Shown here in pieces: positions 26,597 through 33,337 of a stretch of DNA of 64,000 bases (the first letter of the stretch is position 1; each line of letters begins with the position of its first letter). Source of the stretch: Parabacteroides sp. TM07-1AC (GTDB taxonomy: Bacteria > Bacteroidota > Bacteroidia > Bacteroidales > Tannerellaceae); NCBI RefSeq assembly GCF_003480915.1, contig NZ_QUKD01000002.1:490091-554090 (forward strand). The letters run 5' to 3'. A program made the position numbers and the translations under genes. The notes under the pieces were generated by a model, which did not search any database, was not told the DNA's origin, and saw nothing but the letters and a program-made list of their open reading frames with translations.

Positions 26597-26968
26597 ATGA
26601 AACGATTATTACTTACATTGGCATTGATACTCTCATTTTTGAGCGTCATGGCAGCCGATATTACTCCTATATCAAATGCCTTCAAAGGAGGAAATGCCTC
26701 TTCACTAACAGGAGCGATGGACCAGGAAGTAGACATAGCCTTGCCCGGCTCTTCCAAGAAATGCAACGGAAGCGAAGCTGTTAAGATGCTTTCTACGTTC
26801 TTTGGTAGCAATAAACCTACAGGTTTTTCCGTAGTTCATCACGCAGATAAAAAAGATGCCGGCTTCTTTGTCGGTAAACTTCCGACAGCCTCCGGTGAAT
26901 ATCGTGTGAACATCACTTACCGTGCCGACGGCGACAAAGCGATTATACAATCAATCAGAATAGAATAA
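26597..26968 (+). CDS. DUF4783 family secreted protein
   Basis: 123 residues with a cleavable signal peptide (residues 1-19, ending VMA). The mature part resembles small NTF2-like DUF4783 proteins of Bacteroidota: ITPISNAFKGGNASSLTGAM, then VDIALPGSSKKCNGSEAVKML and a C-terminal YRVNITYRADGDKAIIQSIR. Biochemical role unknown. It precedes nadC by 3 nt, so the two are translated from one mRNA; why a periplasmic protein is tied to NAD synthesis is not evident. Confidence 0.82.
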   Translation: MKRLLLTLALILSFLSVMAADITPISNAFKGGNASSLTGAMDQEVDIALPGSSKKCNGSEAVKMLSTFFGSNKPTGFSVVHHADKKDAGFFVGKLPTASGEYRVNITYRADGDKAIIQSIRIE

Positions 26969-26971
26969 CAA

Positions 26972-27811
26972 ATGGATCAGTTAATTGACGACTTAATTAA
27001 ATTATCGTTTGCCGAAGATATCGGCGACGGCGATCATACAACTTTATGCTGTATTCCCGAAACAGCTATGGGAAAAAGCCAGCTTATCATTAAAGAAGAT
27101 GGCGTTCTGGCCGGCGTAGAGATGGCAAAACGTATCTTCCATGACTTCGACCCGGAACTAAAAATGACTATCTTTATTAATGACGGTGCAGAAGTAAAGA
27201 AAGGGGACATTGCTTTTACAGTAGAAGGAAAAACACAGTCGCTGTTGCAAACAGAACGCTTGATGCTGAACGTTATGCAACGCATGAGCGGTATCGCTAC
27301 GACTACCCGTAAATATGTTAAAGCATTGGAAGGTACCAAAACCCGTGTATTGGATACCCGCAAAACAACACCGGGTATGCGTATGATGGAAAAAGATGCT
27401 GTTAAGATCGGCGGCGGCGTTAATCACCGTATCGGACTTTTCGATATGATCCTGTTGAAAGATAATCACGTAGACTTTGCCGGTGGCATCGAACAGGCCA
27501 TTACCCGTGCACAGAACTACTTGAAAGAAAAAGGCAAAAACCTGAAGATCGAAATAGAAGTACGTAACTTCGACGAATTGCAGCAAGCAATGAACGTTGG
27601 AGGTATCGACCGCATCATGCTGGACAACTTCAATATCGAAGACACCAAAAAGGCAGTCGAAATGATCGGCGGACGCTACGAGACAGAATCATCCGGCGGT
27701 ATCACATTCGATACACTGCGTGACTATGCTGAATGCGGTGTCGACTTTATCTCTGTCGGAGCGTTGACCCATTCAGTCAAGAGTCTCGACATGAGTTTAA
27801 AGGCTTGCTAA
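26972..27811 (+). CDS. nadC: Nicotinate-nucleotide pyrophosphorylase (carboxylating)
   Basis: 279 residues. It makes nicotinate mononucleotide from quinolinate and PRPP in de novo NAD synthesis. Landmarks are FAEDIGDGDHTTLC near the N-terminus, the quinolinate-binding TRKTTPGMRMMEKDAVKIGG and the ESSGGITFDTLRDYAECGVDFISVGALTHS barrel end. Length and motifs are standard. nadA and nadB are not in the window. A strong terminator follows at 27824. Confidence 0.96.
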   Translation: MDQLIDDLIKLSFAEDIGDGDHTTLCCIPETAMGKSQLIIKEDGVLAGVEMAKRIFHDFDPELKMTIFINDGAEVKKGDIAFTVEGKTQSLLQTERLMLNVMQRMSGIATTTRKYVKALEGTKTRVLDTRKTTPGMRMMEKDAVKIGGGVNHRIGLFDMILLKDNHVDFAGGIEQAITRAQNYLKEKGKNLKIEIEVRNFDELQQAMNVGGIDRIMLDNFNIEDTKKAVEMIGGRYETESSGGITFDTLRDYAECGVDFISVGALTHSVKSLDMSLKAC

Positions 27812-27823
27812 GAGATTTTTTAT

Positions 27824-27857
27824 AAGGCGGATGATGATTATCCGCCTTTCTTTTTAT
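27824..27857 (+). terminator. Rho-independent terminator after nadC
   Basis: AAGGCGGAT (27824-27832) and ATCCGCCTT (27840-27848) make a perfect 9-bp stem with a 7-nt loop, followed by TCTTTTTAT. Confidence 0.9.
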
Positions 27858-27893
27858 ATATTTGCCAAAGTATTAACAAAACAACTATCAACT

Positions 27894-28160
27894 ATGAAAA
27901 ATATTACAACAATTCATCGGCGGAAGATGCCTAACACATCCGGTTTACTTCCCAAAGTAAACAAAAAGACCCAAAAAGCGATCTATTTGGAAGCTAGCAA
28001 ATACATTAGCGACCTCACCAAGTTGATATTCGGAGGTATCATTTTAACGAATGTATTAAGTTTTAATATTGATAAAATGATTATCTTTGTATTCGGATTA
28101 TTTGCAGTTATAGTTCTTACAAGTCTTAGTCTATTATTATTTTTAAAAGGAAAGGAGTAA
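27894..28160 (+). CDS. Small two-helix membrane protein
   Basis: 88 residues from MKNITTIHRRKMPNTSG. A basic cytoplasmic N-terminus (about 1-40) is followed by two predicted transmembrane segments (about 42-55 and 60-83). It recalls short Bacteroidales membrane proteins of the DUF6722 type, but I cannot confirm membership. A later ATG (MPNTSG) could be the true start. It is coupled to the 33-codon gene that starts 3 nt downstream. Confidence 0.6.
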   Translation: MKNITTIHRRKMPNTSGLLPKVNKKTQKAIYLEASKYISDLTKLIFGGIILTNVLSFNIDKMIIFVFGLFAVIVLTSLSLLLFLKGKE

Positions 28161-28163
28161 ATT

Positions 28164-28265
28164 ATGGGATTTGTCTATTTATGTATTACACTAACTGTTC
28201 CATGTATAATTTTCTTTATTTGGCTATTGACACCTAAAGGCCAAAGATGGTTGCATGAGAAATAA
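28164..28265 (+). CDS. 33-residue single-helix membrane peptide
   Basis: The frame begins MGFVYLCITLTVPCIIFF and ends with PKGQRWLHEK: one hydrophobic helix (about 3-23) and a basic tail. AAAGGAG lies 7 nt before the ATG, and the start follows the preceding stop codon by 3 nt, which supports translational coupling. A terminator comes 23 nt after the stop. It is probably a partner or accessory subunit of the upstream small membrane protein; function unknown. Confidence 0.65.
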   Translation: MGFVYLCITLTVPCIIFFIWLLTPKGQRWLHEK

Positions 28266-28288
28266 TGATTTACAAGAAATAAGATATA

Positions 28289-28316
28289 GAAAAGGCGGAA
28301 TCTCTTTCGCCTTTTT
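28289..28316. terminator. Bidirectional terminator
   Basis: GAAAAGGCG (28289-28297) and CGCCTTTTT (28308-28316) pair around a 10-nt loop, with A and T runs on either side. It separates the small membrane genes from the convergent acetyltransferase gene. Confidence 0.8.
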
Positions 28317-28321
28317 CATTT

Positions 28322-28897
28322 TTACTTGATACGAATTACCTGATTATCCTTCAACTGATACTTCTCCCCGCTTTCCGGACAGACAGCAAAGCCATCTCCG
28401 TCAAAATGCAGCCGATGACCATACTCACTCACCCAGCCTATCTGTTTGGATGGATTACCAACAACCAGGGCATAAGGCGGAATTTCCTTAGTCACAACCG
28501 CTCCTGCACCAATCAAAGCATACGCCCCTATATTATGTCCGCAGACAATCGTAGCATTCGCCCCGATAGTCGCCCCTTTACCGACATGTGTTTTCGTATA
28601 CCGGTCTTTCCGGCTGACGGCACTTCGGGGATTGATAACGTTCGTAAAGACGCAGCTGGGACCTAAGAAAACATCATCCTCACAAGTCACCCCTGTATAA
28701 ACAGACACATTGTTCTGCACCTTCACGTTATTTCCCAAAACAACTTCCGGTGAGATAACAACATTCTGTCCGATATTACACCGTTCGCCGATCGTACAAC
28801 CCGACATGATATGTGAGAAATGCCAGATACGAGTATCATCCCCGATCGTACAGCCGGAATCGATCACTGCTGTCTCGTGTGCCTGATAAGTTGCCAT
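28322..28897 (-). CDS. Hexapeptide-repeat N-acetyltransferase (WlbB/WbpD-like)
   Basis: 191 residues with a left-handed beta-helix of hexapeptide repeats (about 10-150; for example CTIGDDTRIWHFSHI, CTIGERCNIGQNVVI, ATIGANATIVCG). PPYALVVGNPSKQIGWVS closes the helix, followed by a short C-terminal segment with CPESGEKYQL. Relatives acetylate the amino group of UDP-amino-sugar uronates with acetyl-CoA for surface polysaccharides. No other nucleotide-sugar genes are nearby, so the substrate is uncertain. Its start lies 6 nt from the rsmI-like stop, suggesting co-transcription. Confidence 0.85.
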   Translation of the reverse strand: MATYQAHETAVIDSGCTIGDDTRIWHFSHIMSGCTIGERCNIGQNVVISPEVVLGNNVKVQNNVSVYTGVTCEDDVFLGPSCVFTNVINPRSAVSRKDRYTKTHVGKGATIGANATIVCGHNIGAYALIGAGAVVTKEIPPYALVVGNPSKQIGWVSEYGHRLHFDGDGFAVCPESGEKYQLKDNQVIRIK

Positions 28898-28903
28898 AAG
28901 AGA

Positions 28904-29608
28904 TTATTTATAGATTAAGAAAATAGTCGGTTTTTTACTCAGGTCGGGTACTTTCCCTGCCCAATCTTTTACCGGACGCGTATGAATGTATTCATCTTCA
29001 CACGTGATATCCGAAGCGATGCACAGCTTGGTAGACGGACGGCAGGTACGGATCAGCTCCTCAGCCAGCTTGTTATTGCGATAAGGCGTCTCGATAAAAA
29101 GCTGTGTCTGATTTTCCGAATAGATGCGGCCCTCCAGCTTCTTGATCGTATTGGTACGCTCCGACGCATCGATAGGCAGATACCCGTGAAAAGCGAAGCT
29201 CTGCCCGTTGAAACCGGAAGCCATTACCGACATCAGAATGGAAGACGGTCCCACCAACGGCACGACCGGATAATTCTTCCGCTGCGCAATCGCTACCACA
29301 TCCGCTCCCGGATCGGCAACTGCCGGACAACCCGCTTCCGAAATAACCCCCACATGTTCACCTTTCGCCAAAGGAGCCAGATAACCCGCCACATCTTCCG
29401 GAGAAGTGTGCTTGTTCAACTCATAAAAAGTCAGGTCATCAATGACAATGGAAGGCTCCGTCTTTTTCAGAAAACGACGTGCAGTACGTATATTTTCAAC
29501 AATAAAATGTCTGATCTGAAGGATTATTTCACGATTATATTCCGGCAGGACCCGACGATGCTCGGTATCCCCCAATGTAACCGGTATAAGGAAAAGCGAT
29601 GCTTGCAT
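28904..29608 (-). CDS. RsmI-like tetrapyrrole-methylase-fold SAM methyltransferase
   Basis: 234 residues from MQASLFLIPVTLGDTEHRRV. The SAM-binding fold shows VGVISEAGCPAVADPGADVVAIAQ, VVPLVGPSSILMSVMASGF and GQSFAFHGYLP, as in RsmI, which 2'-O-methylates 16S rRNA C1402. Bacteroidota often have a short version like this, so the rRNA target is inference. A longer in-frame start 54 codons upstream was rejected because it would overlap the divergent rsmF-like gene and its promoter. Confidence 0.85.
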   Translation of the reverse strand: MQASLFLIPVTLGDTEHRRVLPEYNREIILQIRHFIVENIRTARRFLKKTEPSIVIDDLTFYELNKHTSPEDVAGYLAPLAKGEHVGVISEAGCPAVADPGADVVAIAQRKNYPVVPLVGPSSILMSVMASGFNGQSFAFHGYLPIDASERTNTIKKLEGRIYSENQTQLFIETPYRNNKLAEELIRTCRPSTKLCIASDITCEDEYIHTRPVKDWAGKVPDLSKKPTIFLIYK

Positions 29609-29623
29609 ACTGTTAGTTTTCTG

Positions 29624-29640
29624 CAAAGTTAGTACTTTTG
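29624..29640. promoter_or_regulatory. Adjoining divergent -7 boxes
   Basis: The minus strand has TAACTTTG (complement of 29624-29631) for the rsmI-like gene, and the plus strand has TACTTTTG (29633-29640) for the rsmF-like gene. The boxes are only 1 nt apart, so the two polymerases would compete for the same site. -33 boxes are poor on both strands. Confidence 0.6.
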
Positions 29641-29660
29641 CACCAAACAAACAGAATAAG

Positions 29661-31043
29661 ATGGCACTTCCTATCGAATTTATCGCACGCACCCGTGCTT
29701 TACTAGGCGAAGAATATGACAAACTGGAAGCCGCATTGCAAGCGGACGTTCCCGTCAGTATCCGTATCAATCAGCGCAAAGGGACTGGGGCACCCGCAAC
29801 CCCACCGGTTGCCTGGAGCGAAACCGGCTATTACCTGCCCCAACGTCTTTCGTTTACGTTCGACCCGCTGTTTCATGCCGGAGCCTATTATGTGCAGGAA
29901 GCATCATCGATGTTCCTGGAGCAAGCCATCCGTACGTTTGTCAGCGAACCGGTCAAATGTCTGGACCTCTGTGCTGCACCAGGCGGTAAATCCACCCATC
30001 TGCTGAGTCTTTTACCCGAAGGAAGCCTGCTGGTCAGCAACGAAGTGATCCGTACACGCAGTAATATCCTGGCAGAAAATATCACTAAGTGGGGTAATCC
30101 GAACAGCATCGTTACCAACAACGACCCGGAAGAGATAGGCCGTCTGACACATCTCTTCGATGTCATCGTCACCGATGTACCCTGCTCCGGCGAAGGCATG
30201 TTCCGCAAAGATACCGACAGCACCGGCGAGTGGAGTGTGGCAAACGTAAACCTGTGTGCCGCCCGCCAGCGCCGCATTATCCACGATATCTGGAATGCAC
30301 TCAAGCCCGGCGGACTGCTCATTTACAGTACCTGTACGTACAACACCGAGGAAGACGAGGACAATATACATTACATACAGGAAGAATTGGGAGCGGAAGC
30401 CCTGACTATTCCGGTCAAAGAAGAATGGCAGATCACCGGTCCTCTGCATTACGACCATCCGGTTTACCGCTTCTTCCCGCACAAAACAAAAGGGGAAGGT
30501 TTCTTCCTCGCCGTTTTGCGCAAAGCCCCCGGCGAGATAGAAGAAATTCGTCCGAAAGGAAAAAGCAAGAAAGAGAAAGGGAAAGCAGCTCCTGCCGTCC
30601 CGCCTCAGGTAAGCCACTGGATACAGAATCCGGAGACGTTCCGGATAGAAGTGTCGGGCGACATCCTGCAAGCCCTGCCTGCCGCCCATCATGACACCTG
30701 GCAAATCCTGTCCGGTCAGTTACGTATCGTATCCGCCGGCATACGCGTAGGCGAACTGAAAGGGAAAGACATCTTACCGGCTCACTCACTGGCATTGAGC
30801 ACGGCACTGGACAAAACGGCTTTTACCTGCGTAGAGATCAGTTGGGAAGAAGCCGTCAAATACCTGAAAAAAGAAGCATTGGTCCTTCCTCCAGAGATAG
30901 AAAAAGGATATGTATTAGTCTGTTACAAAGGCTTCCCACTCGGTTTTGTCAAACATTTGGGAAACCGTGCAAACAACCTTTATCCGCAGGAATGGAGGAT
31001 TCGCAGCAGTTACCTTCCTGAACAGGTACTGCTATTTCCATAA
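29661..31043 (+). CDS. NOL1/NOP2/Sun-family rRNA cytosine-C5 methyltransferase (RsmF-like)
   Basis: 460 residues. The SAM-binding motif CLDLCAAPGGKSTHLL is near residue 101; the two catalytic cysteines lie in VTDVPCSGEGMFRKD and IYSTCTYNTEEDED. The C-terminal third (after a Lys-rich linker, GKSKKEKGK) resembles the RNA-binding tail of RsmF/YebU, which makes m5C1407 in 16S rRNA. The N-terminal part (about 1-95) includes the common YYVQEASSMFLEQA segment. Expressed divergently from the rsmI-like gene. Confidence 0.92.
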   Translation: MALPIEFIARTRALLGEEYDKLEAALQADVPVSIRINQRKGTGAPATPPVAWSETGYYLPQRLSFTFDPLFHAGAYYVQEASSMFLEQAIRTFVSEPVKCLDLCAAPGGKSTHLLSLLPEGSLLVSNEVIRTRSNILAENITKWGNPNSIVTNNDPEEIGRLTHLFDVIVTDVPCSGEGMFRKDTDSTGEWSVANVNLCAARQRRIIHDIWNALKPGGLLIYSTCTYNTEEDEDNIHYIQEELGAEALTIPVKEEWQITGPLHYDHPVYRFFPHKTKGEGFFLAVLRKAPGEIEEIRPKGKSKKEKGKAAPAVPPQVSHWIQNPETFRIEVSGDILQALPAAHHDTWQILSGQLRIVSAGIRVGELKGKDILPAHSLALSTALDKTAFTCVEISWEEAVKYLKKEALVLPPEIEKGYVLVCYKGFPLGFVKHLGNRANNLYPQEWRIRSSYLPEQVLLFP

Positions 31044-31046
31044 CCT

Positions 31047-31112
31047 CTTTGCCTGCTCACGCAAAGACCCTTTGCCCAGTAAGGCAAAATACCTTTGCAT
31101 GGGCAGGCAAAA
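31047..31112. repeat. Three-unit 23-nt palindromic array CTTTGC/GCAAAG
   Basis: CTTTGC starts at 31047, 31070 and 31093, and GCAAA at 31061, 31084 and 31107: two interleaved series, each with an exact 23-nt period, forming three stems in a row. It exactly fills the 72-nt gap between the convergent rsmF-like and DUF4837 genes and could double as a bidirectional 3' structure. Confidence 0.82.
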
Positions 31113-31115
31113 CGA

Positions 31116-32111
31116 TCACTTCACCATCGGACGTACCGTATGAAGCGACGCCTCTATCTTACGTATATAATTCCGTTTGTTTGTTTCCGGAGCAAAAACA
31201 AGCCCTTCGGTAACAATCACACGCTGTTTCTTCGTATCCAGGAAAGCATGACTGACAAAGGGTCCTCCCATTTTATCGCCTACCATCTTCCACAGGCCAC
31301 GTAACACACCGCAATATTTTTCATTCAGCATGATCGGTTCATAAGTCAGTCCGGCACGCGTTTCTGTTGCCATATACGAATTAGGGAAAGCACCGGGCAG
31401 GTTGCATTTCAGAACCGAGTCGCGTTTAGCCACCAGATACTCTTCCGTAAATGTATTTTCATCCGTATACGGAAAAGAATACACCAACAGATCGACACGC
31501 CCCGTATTGGCATTGTTCGATACCCACAGGAAATCGGTAGTATCCTTGTAGTAAGTCATATCTTCCGGAGCATGGAGACTGATATTGAATTTCTCCTGCA
31601 CCTTATCCATTGCCAGCTTGCTGTAATGTTCTTTCAGAATAGCCACACGACGTTCCTTTTCTATGCTGCAAAAATGATTCACCAGATCGGAGTCATGCAG
31701 CGTCAGATACGTCACCAGTTCCTGTATTGACGGAGCATTGAGCTTTATTACTTCCTGATTCTTAGCCCATTCATCCTTATACCCGTTCAATGCCACCATC
31801 GTATATTTCGTCGGATCGATATCTACAATAAGAATATTACGGACATATCTCAACAGACCATCGAAGGTCTCGTTGGGAACGAAAGTAACCCGCATGGAGG
31901 GTTCAGGTTGCGGAAGCCCTGCCACCGAAGAGTTCAGCTGCTCTTTTACCAATTCACCGACCTCGCTCTCTCCTACTTCTTTGCTCATAACAACCAAAAT
32001 TTCATAAGGCAGACCGGTCGCACGTTTCTCCACTACGGAGCTATTGCAACTCATTAAAGTAAGCAAACCTAACAGGTAAACGATACATAGACATTGTGTT
32101 CTCATAAGCAT
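31116..32111 (-). CDS. DUF4837 family lipoprotein
   Basis: 331 residues. A lipoprotein signal ends at LTLMSC (about Cys22); a Met two codons in is an alternative start. The mature part fits DUF4837: GLPYEILVVMSKEVGES, a VPNETFDGLLRYVRNILIVDIDPTKYT segment, and the C-terminal GLWKMVGDKMGGPFVSHAFLD. Role unknown. It stands alone between two three-unit arrays. Confidence 0.85.
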   Translation of the reverse strand: MLMRTQCLCIVYLLGLLTLMSCNSSVVEKRATGLPYEILVVMSKEVGESEVGELVKEQLNSSVAGLPQPEPSMRVTFVPNETFDGLLRYVRNILIVDIDPTKYTMVALNGYKDEWAKNQEVIKLNAPSIQELVTYLTLHDSDLVNHFCSIEKERRVAILKEHYSKLAMDKVQEKFNISLHAPEDMTYYKDTTDFLWVSNNANTGRVDLLVYSFPYTDENTFTEEYLVAKRDSVLKCNLPGAFPNSYMATETRAGLTYEPIMLNEKYCGVLRGLWKMVGDKMGGPFVSHAFLDTKKQRVIVTEGLVFAPETNKRNYIRKIEASLHTVRPMVK

Positions 32112-32150
32112 TATTCTTTATTCTATTTCAGAGTTAATTGTTTATGGCAG

Positions 32151-32158
32151 CAAAGATA
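32151..32158 (-). promoter_or_regulatory. -7 box upstream of the DUF4837 gene
   Basis: The minus strand reads TATCTTTG, a full consensus match, 39 nt before the start codon; no clear -33 box. Confidence 0.5.
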
Positions 32159-32406
32159 GAATACAAAAAGAAAGGGAAGAAAGAAGCATACCGGACAAAT
32201 GCGCACAAGCATAACTAACTATGCAACAACGCCATAACCCTGTTTACAATCCATTAAACTACCATTTAACAGGACAATTCCCATCTCAGGGATACGAGTG
32301 TTGCGTGATTATTTACTTCTCCTTACCACCTTTTTTCAACGATACTATAGCCTTTTTTCACTGGAGTACTTACTTTTTGTTGCCAGGATGCCCGTCTCCC
32401 CCCTTT

Positions 32407-32470
32407 TCACACCCGGATCTTGACGATGCTCACACCCGGATGTAAACCTCATTCAGACCCGGATGTCAGA
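32407..32470. repeat. Three-unit 23-nt direct array TCACACCCGGAT
   Basis: TCACACCCGGAT starts at 32407 and 32430, and TCAGACCCGGAT at 32453, an exact 23-nt period. Unlike the other arrays the word is not self-complementary. It lies in the 563-nt non-coding stretch 32112-32674, where I found no convincing gene. Confidence 0.8.
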
Positions 32471-32551
32471 CAACATATATCACTACTCCACTGATTTTAA
32501 GTCATATACTTACTCAAATTATATAGTAATCCGGCAATCTTCAAGACAAGG

Positions 32552-32665
32552 CTATGATAGTTGTGTGATAGATAAATGATAGATCAAAATAAGAACTATC
32601 ATAAACTAAAGTACTAATATTCAAGGAGTACATTGCAAAAATGATAGTATGATAGTTCTTTTGAT
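32552..32665. repeat. TGATAGAT-rich inverted repeat
   Basis: ATGATAG words cluster at 32554-32582. An 18-nt arm TATGATAGTTCTTTTGAT (32648-32665) pairs with 32583-32603, apart from a 3-nt insertion. Inside the loop, GTACT (32611-32615) and AGTAC (32627-32631) form a second small stem. The build resembles the GACAGAT element at 5451. Confidence 0.7.
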
Positions 32666-32674
32666 TTTTTCTCT

Positions 32675-33337
32675 TCAGTAAAGCCGGATAAACTGATCCA
32701 AATCCGTCTTCTCGTCCAGCTGCAACCGTTTCTTCAGACGGCTCTTCGACTTAGTCAGAGCATCGGTGGTATTATTGAAGACAGCCATTTGATCCTTACG
32801 GGGAAAGTTCCATTTGATCAGGCAACAGATTTCTTCCTCATGACGGGTGATACCTGACTTCTCCTTCAGCTCCGTCAGGAAATTGTTGAAAAGAAGATCG
32901 GTGATACGGAGCAACTCCGCCCACTCCGGTTTGGTCAGATTCGTACGGACAGGGTCCTGCTTGAGCTGGATCAATAAAGAAAAGGCATCCGCCGACAACT
33001 CGATCGTCTCTTCCGATACAGCAGAAAGGCGTTCGATGATCTGTTCGCTTTCACGGACCTTCCGCTGGTAATAGTCCAGATCGGCGACACGCTCTTTATA
33101 GAGTTCCGATTCTTCCGCCAGGTTTTGCAAATCGGCCTCCAGGCGGTTTATCTGTTCGATGTAATCGTATTTCTCTTTCTGATAATGATAAATGGCAACC
33201 TTATTCTTCCTGATCTTTTCCTTGACAAGCCGGTGGCGTTCTTTGCTGCGTGCCATACGGATACCGATAATATATCCCAATACGGCACCGGCTATCAGCG
33301 CCACCCAGCAGAAACAGAACAATATCAACTCTTCCAT
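32675..33337 (-). CDS. Membrane-anchored coiled-coil protein with HTH-like C-terminus
   Basis: 220 residues. A single transmembrane helix (about 5-27) is followed by a basic stretch and a coiled coil (about 45-125, rich in E/K/Q/L heptads). The C-terminal 75 residues (WAELLRITDLLFNNFLTELKEK, then ITRHEEEICCLIKWNF and SKSRLKKRLQL) resemble the helix-turn-helix end of Bacteroidota TPR regulators. It is therefore a possible membrane-tethered transcription regulator. Its first 13 nt overlap the end of ppk1, so it is translationally coupled to polyphosphate kinase. Functional link to polyphosphate is inference. Confidence 0.7.
   Translation of the reverse strand: MEELILFCFCWVALIAGAVLGYIIGIRMARSKERHRLVKEKIRKNKVAIYHYQKEKYDYIEQINRLEADLQNLAEESELYKERVADLDYYQRKVRESEQIIERLSAVSEETIELSADAFSLLIQLKQDPVRTNLTKPEWAELLRITDLLFNNFLTELKEKSGITRHEEEICCLIKWNFPRKDQMAVFNNTTDALTKSKSRLKKRLQLDEKTDLDQFIRLY

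Noticed and set aside
29609-29770. Upstream in-frame start for the RsmI-like gene adding 54 residues
   Set aside because: It would run through the divergent promoter region and overlap the start of the RsmF-like gene; the family starts at MQASLFLIPV.
31047-31112. Three regularly spaced repeats considered as a mini CRISPR array
   Set aside because: Units are contiguous 23-mers without unique spacers, each unit is itself a stem, and no cas gene is present. The same holds for the arrays at 5692, 20058, 32407 and 44742.
32221-32445. Plus-strand frame of 74 codons in the 32112-32674 gap
   Set aside because: No signal, domain or ribosome site; its 3' part is the TCACACCCGGAT array, so the frame is open by composition.
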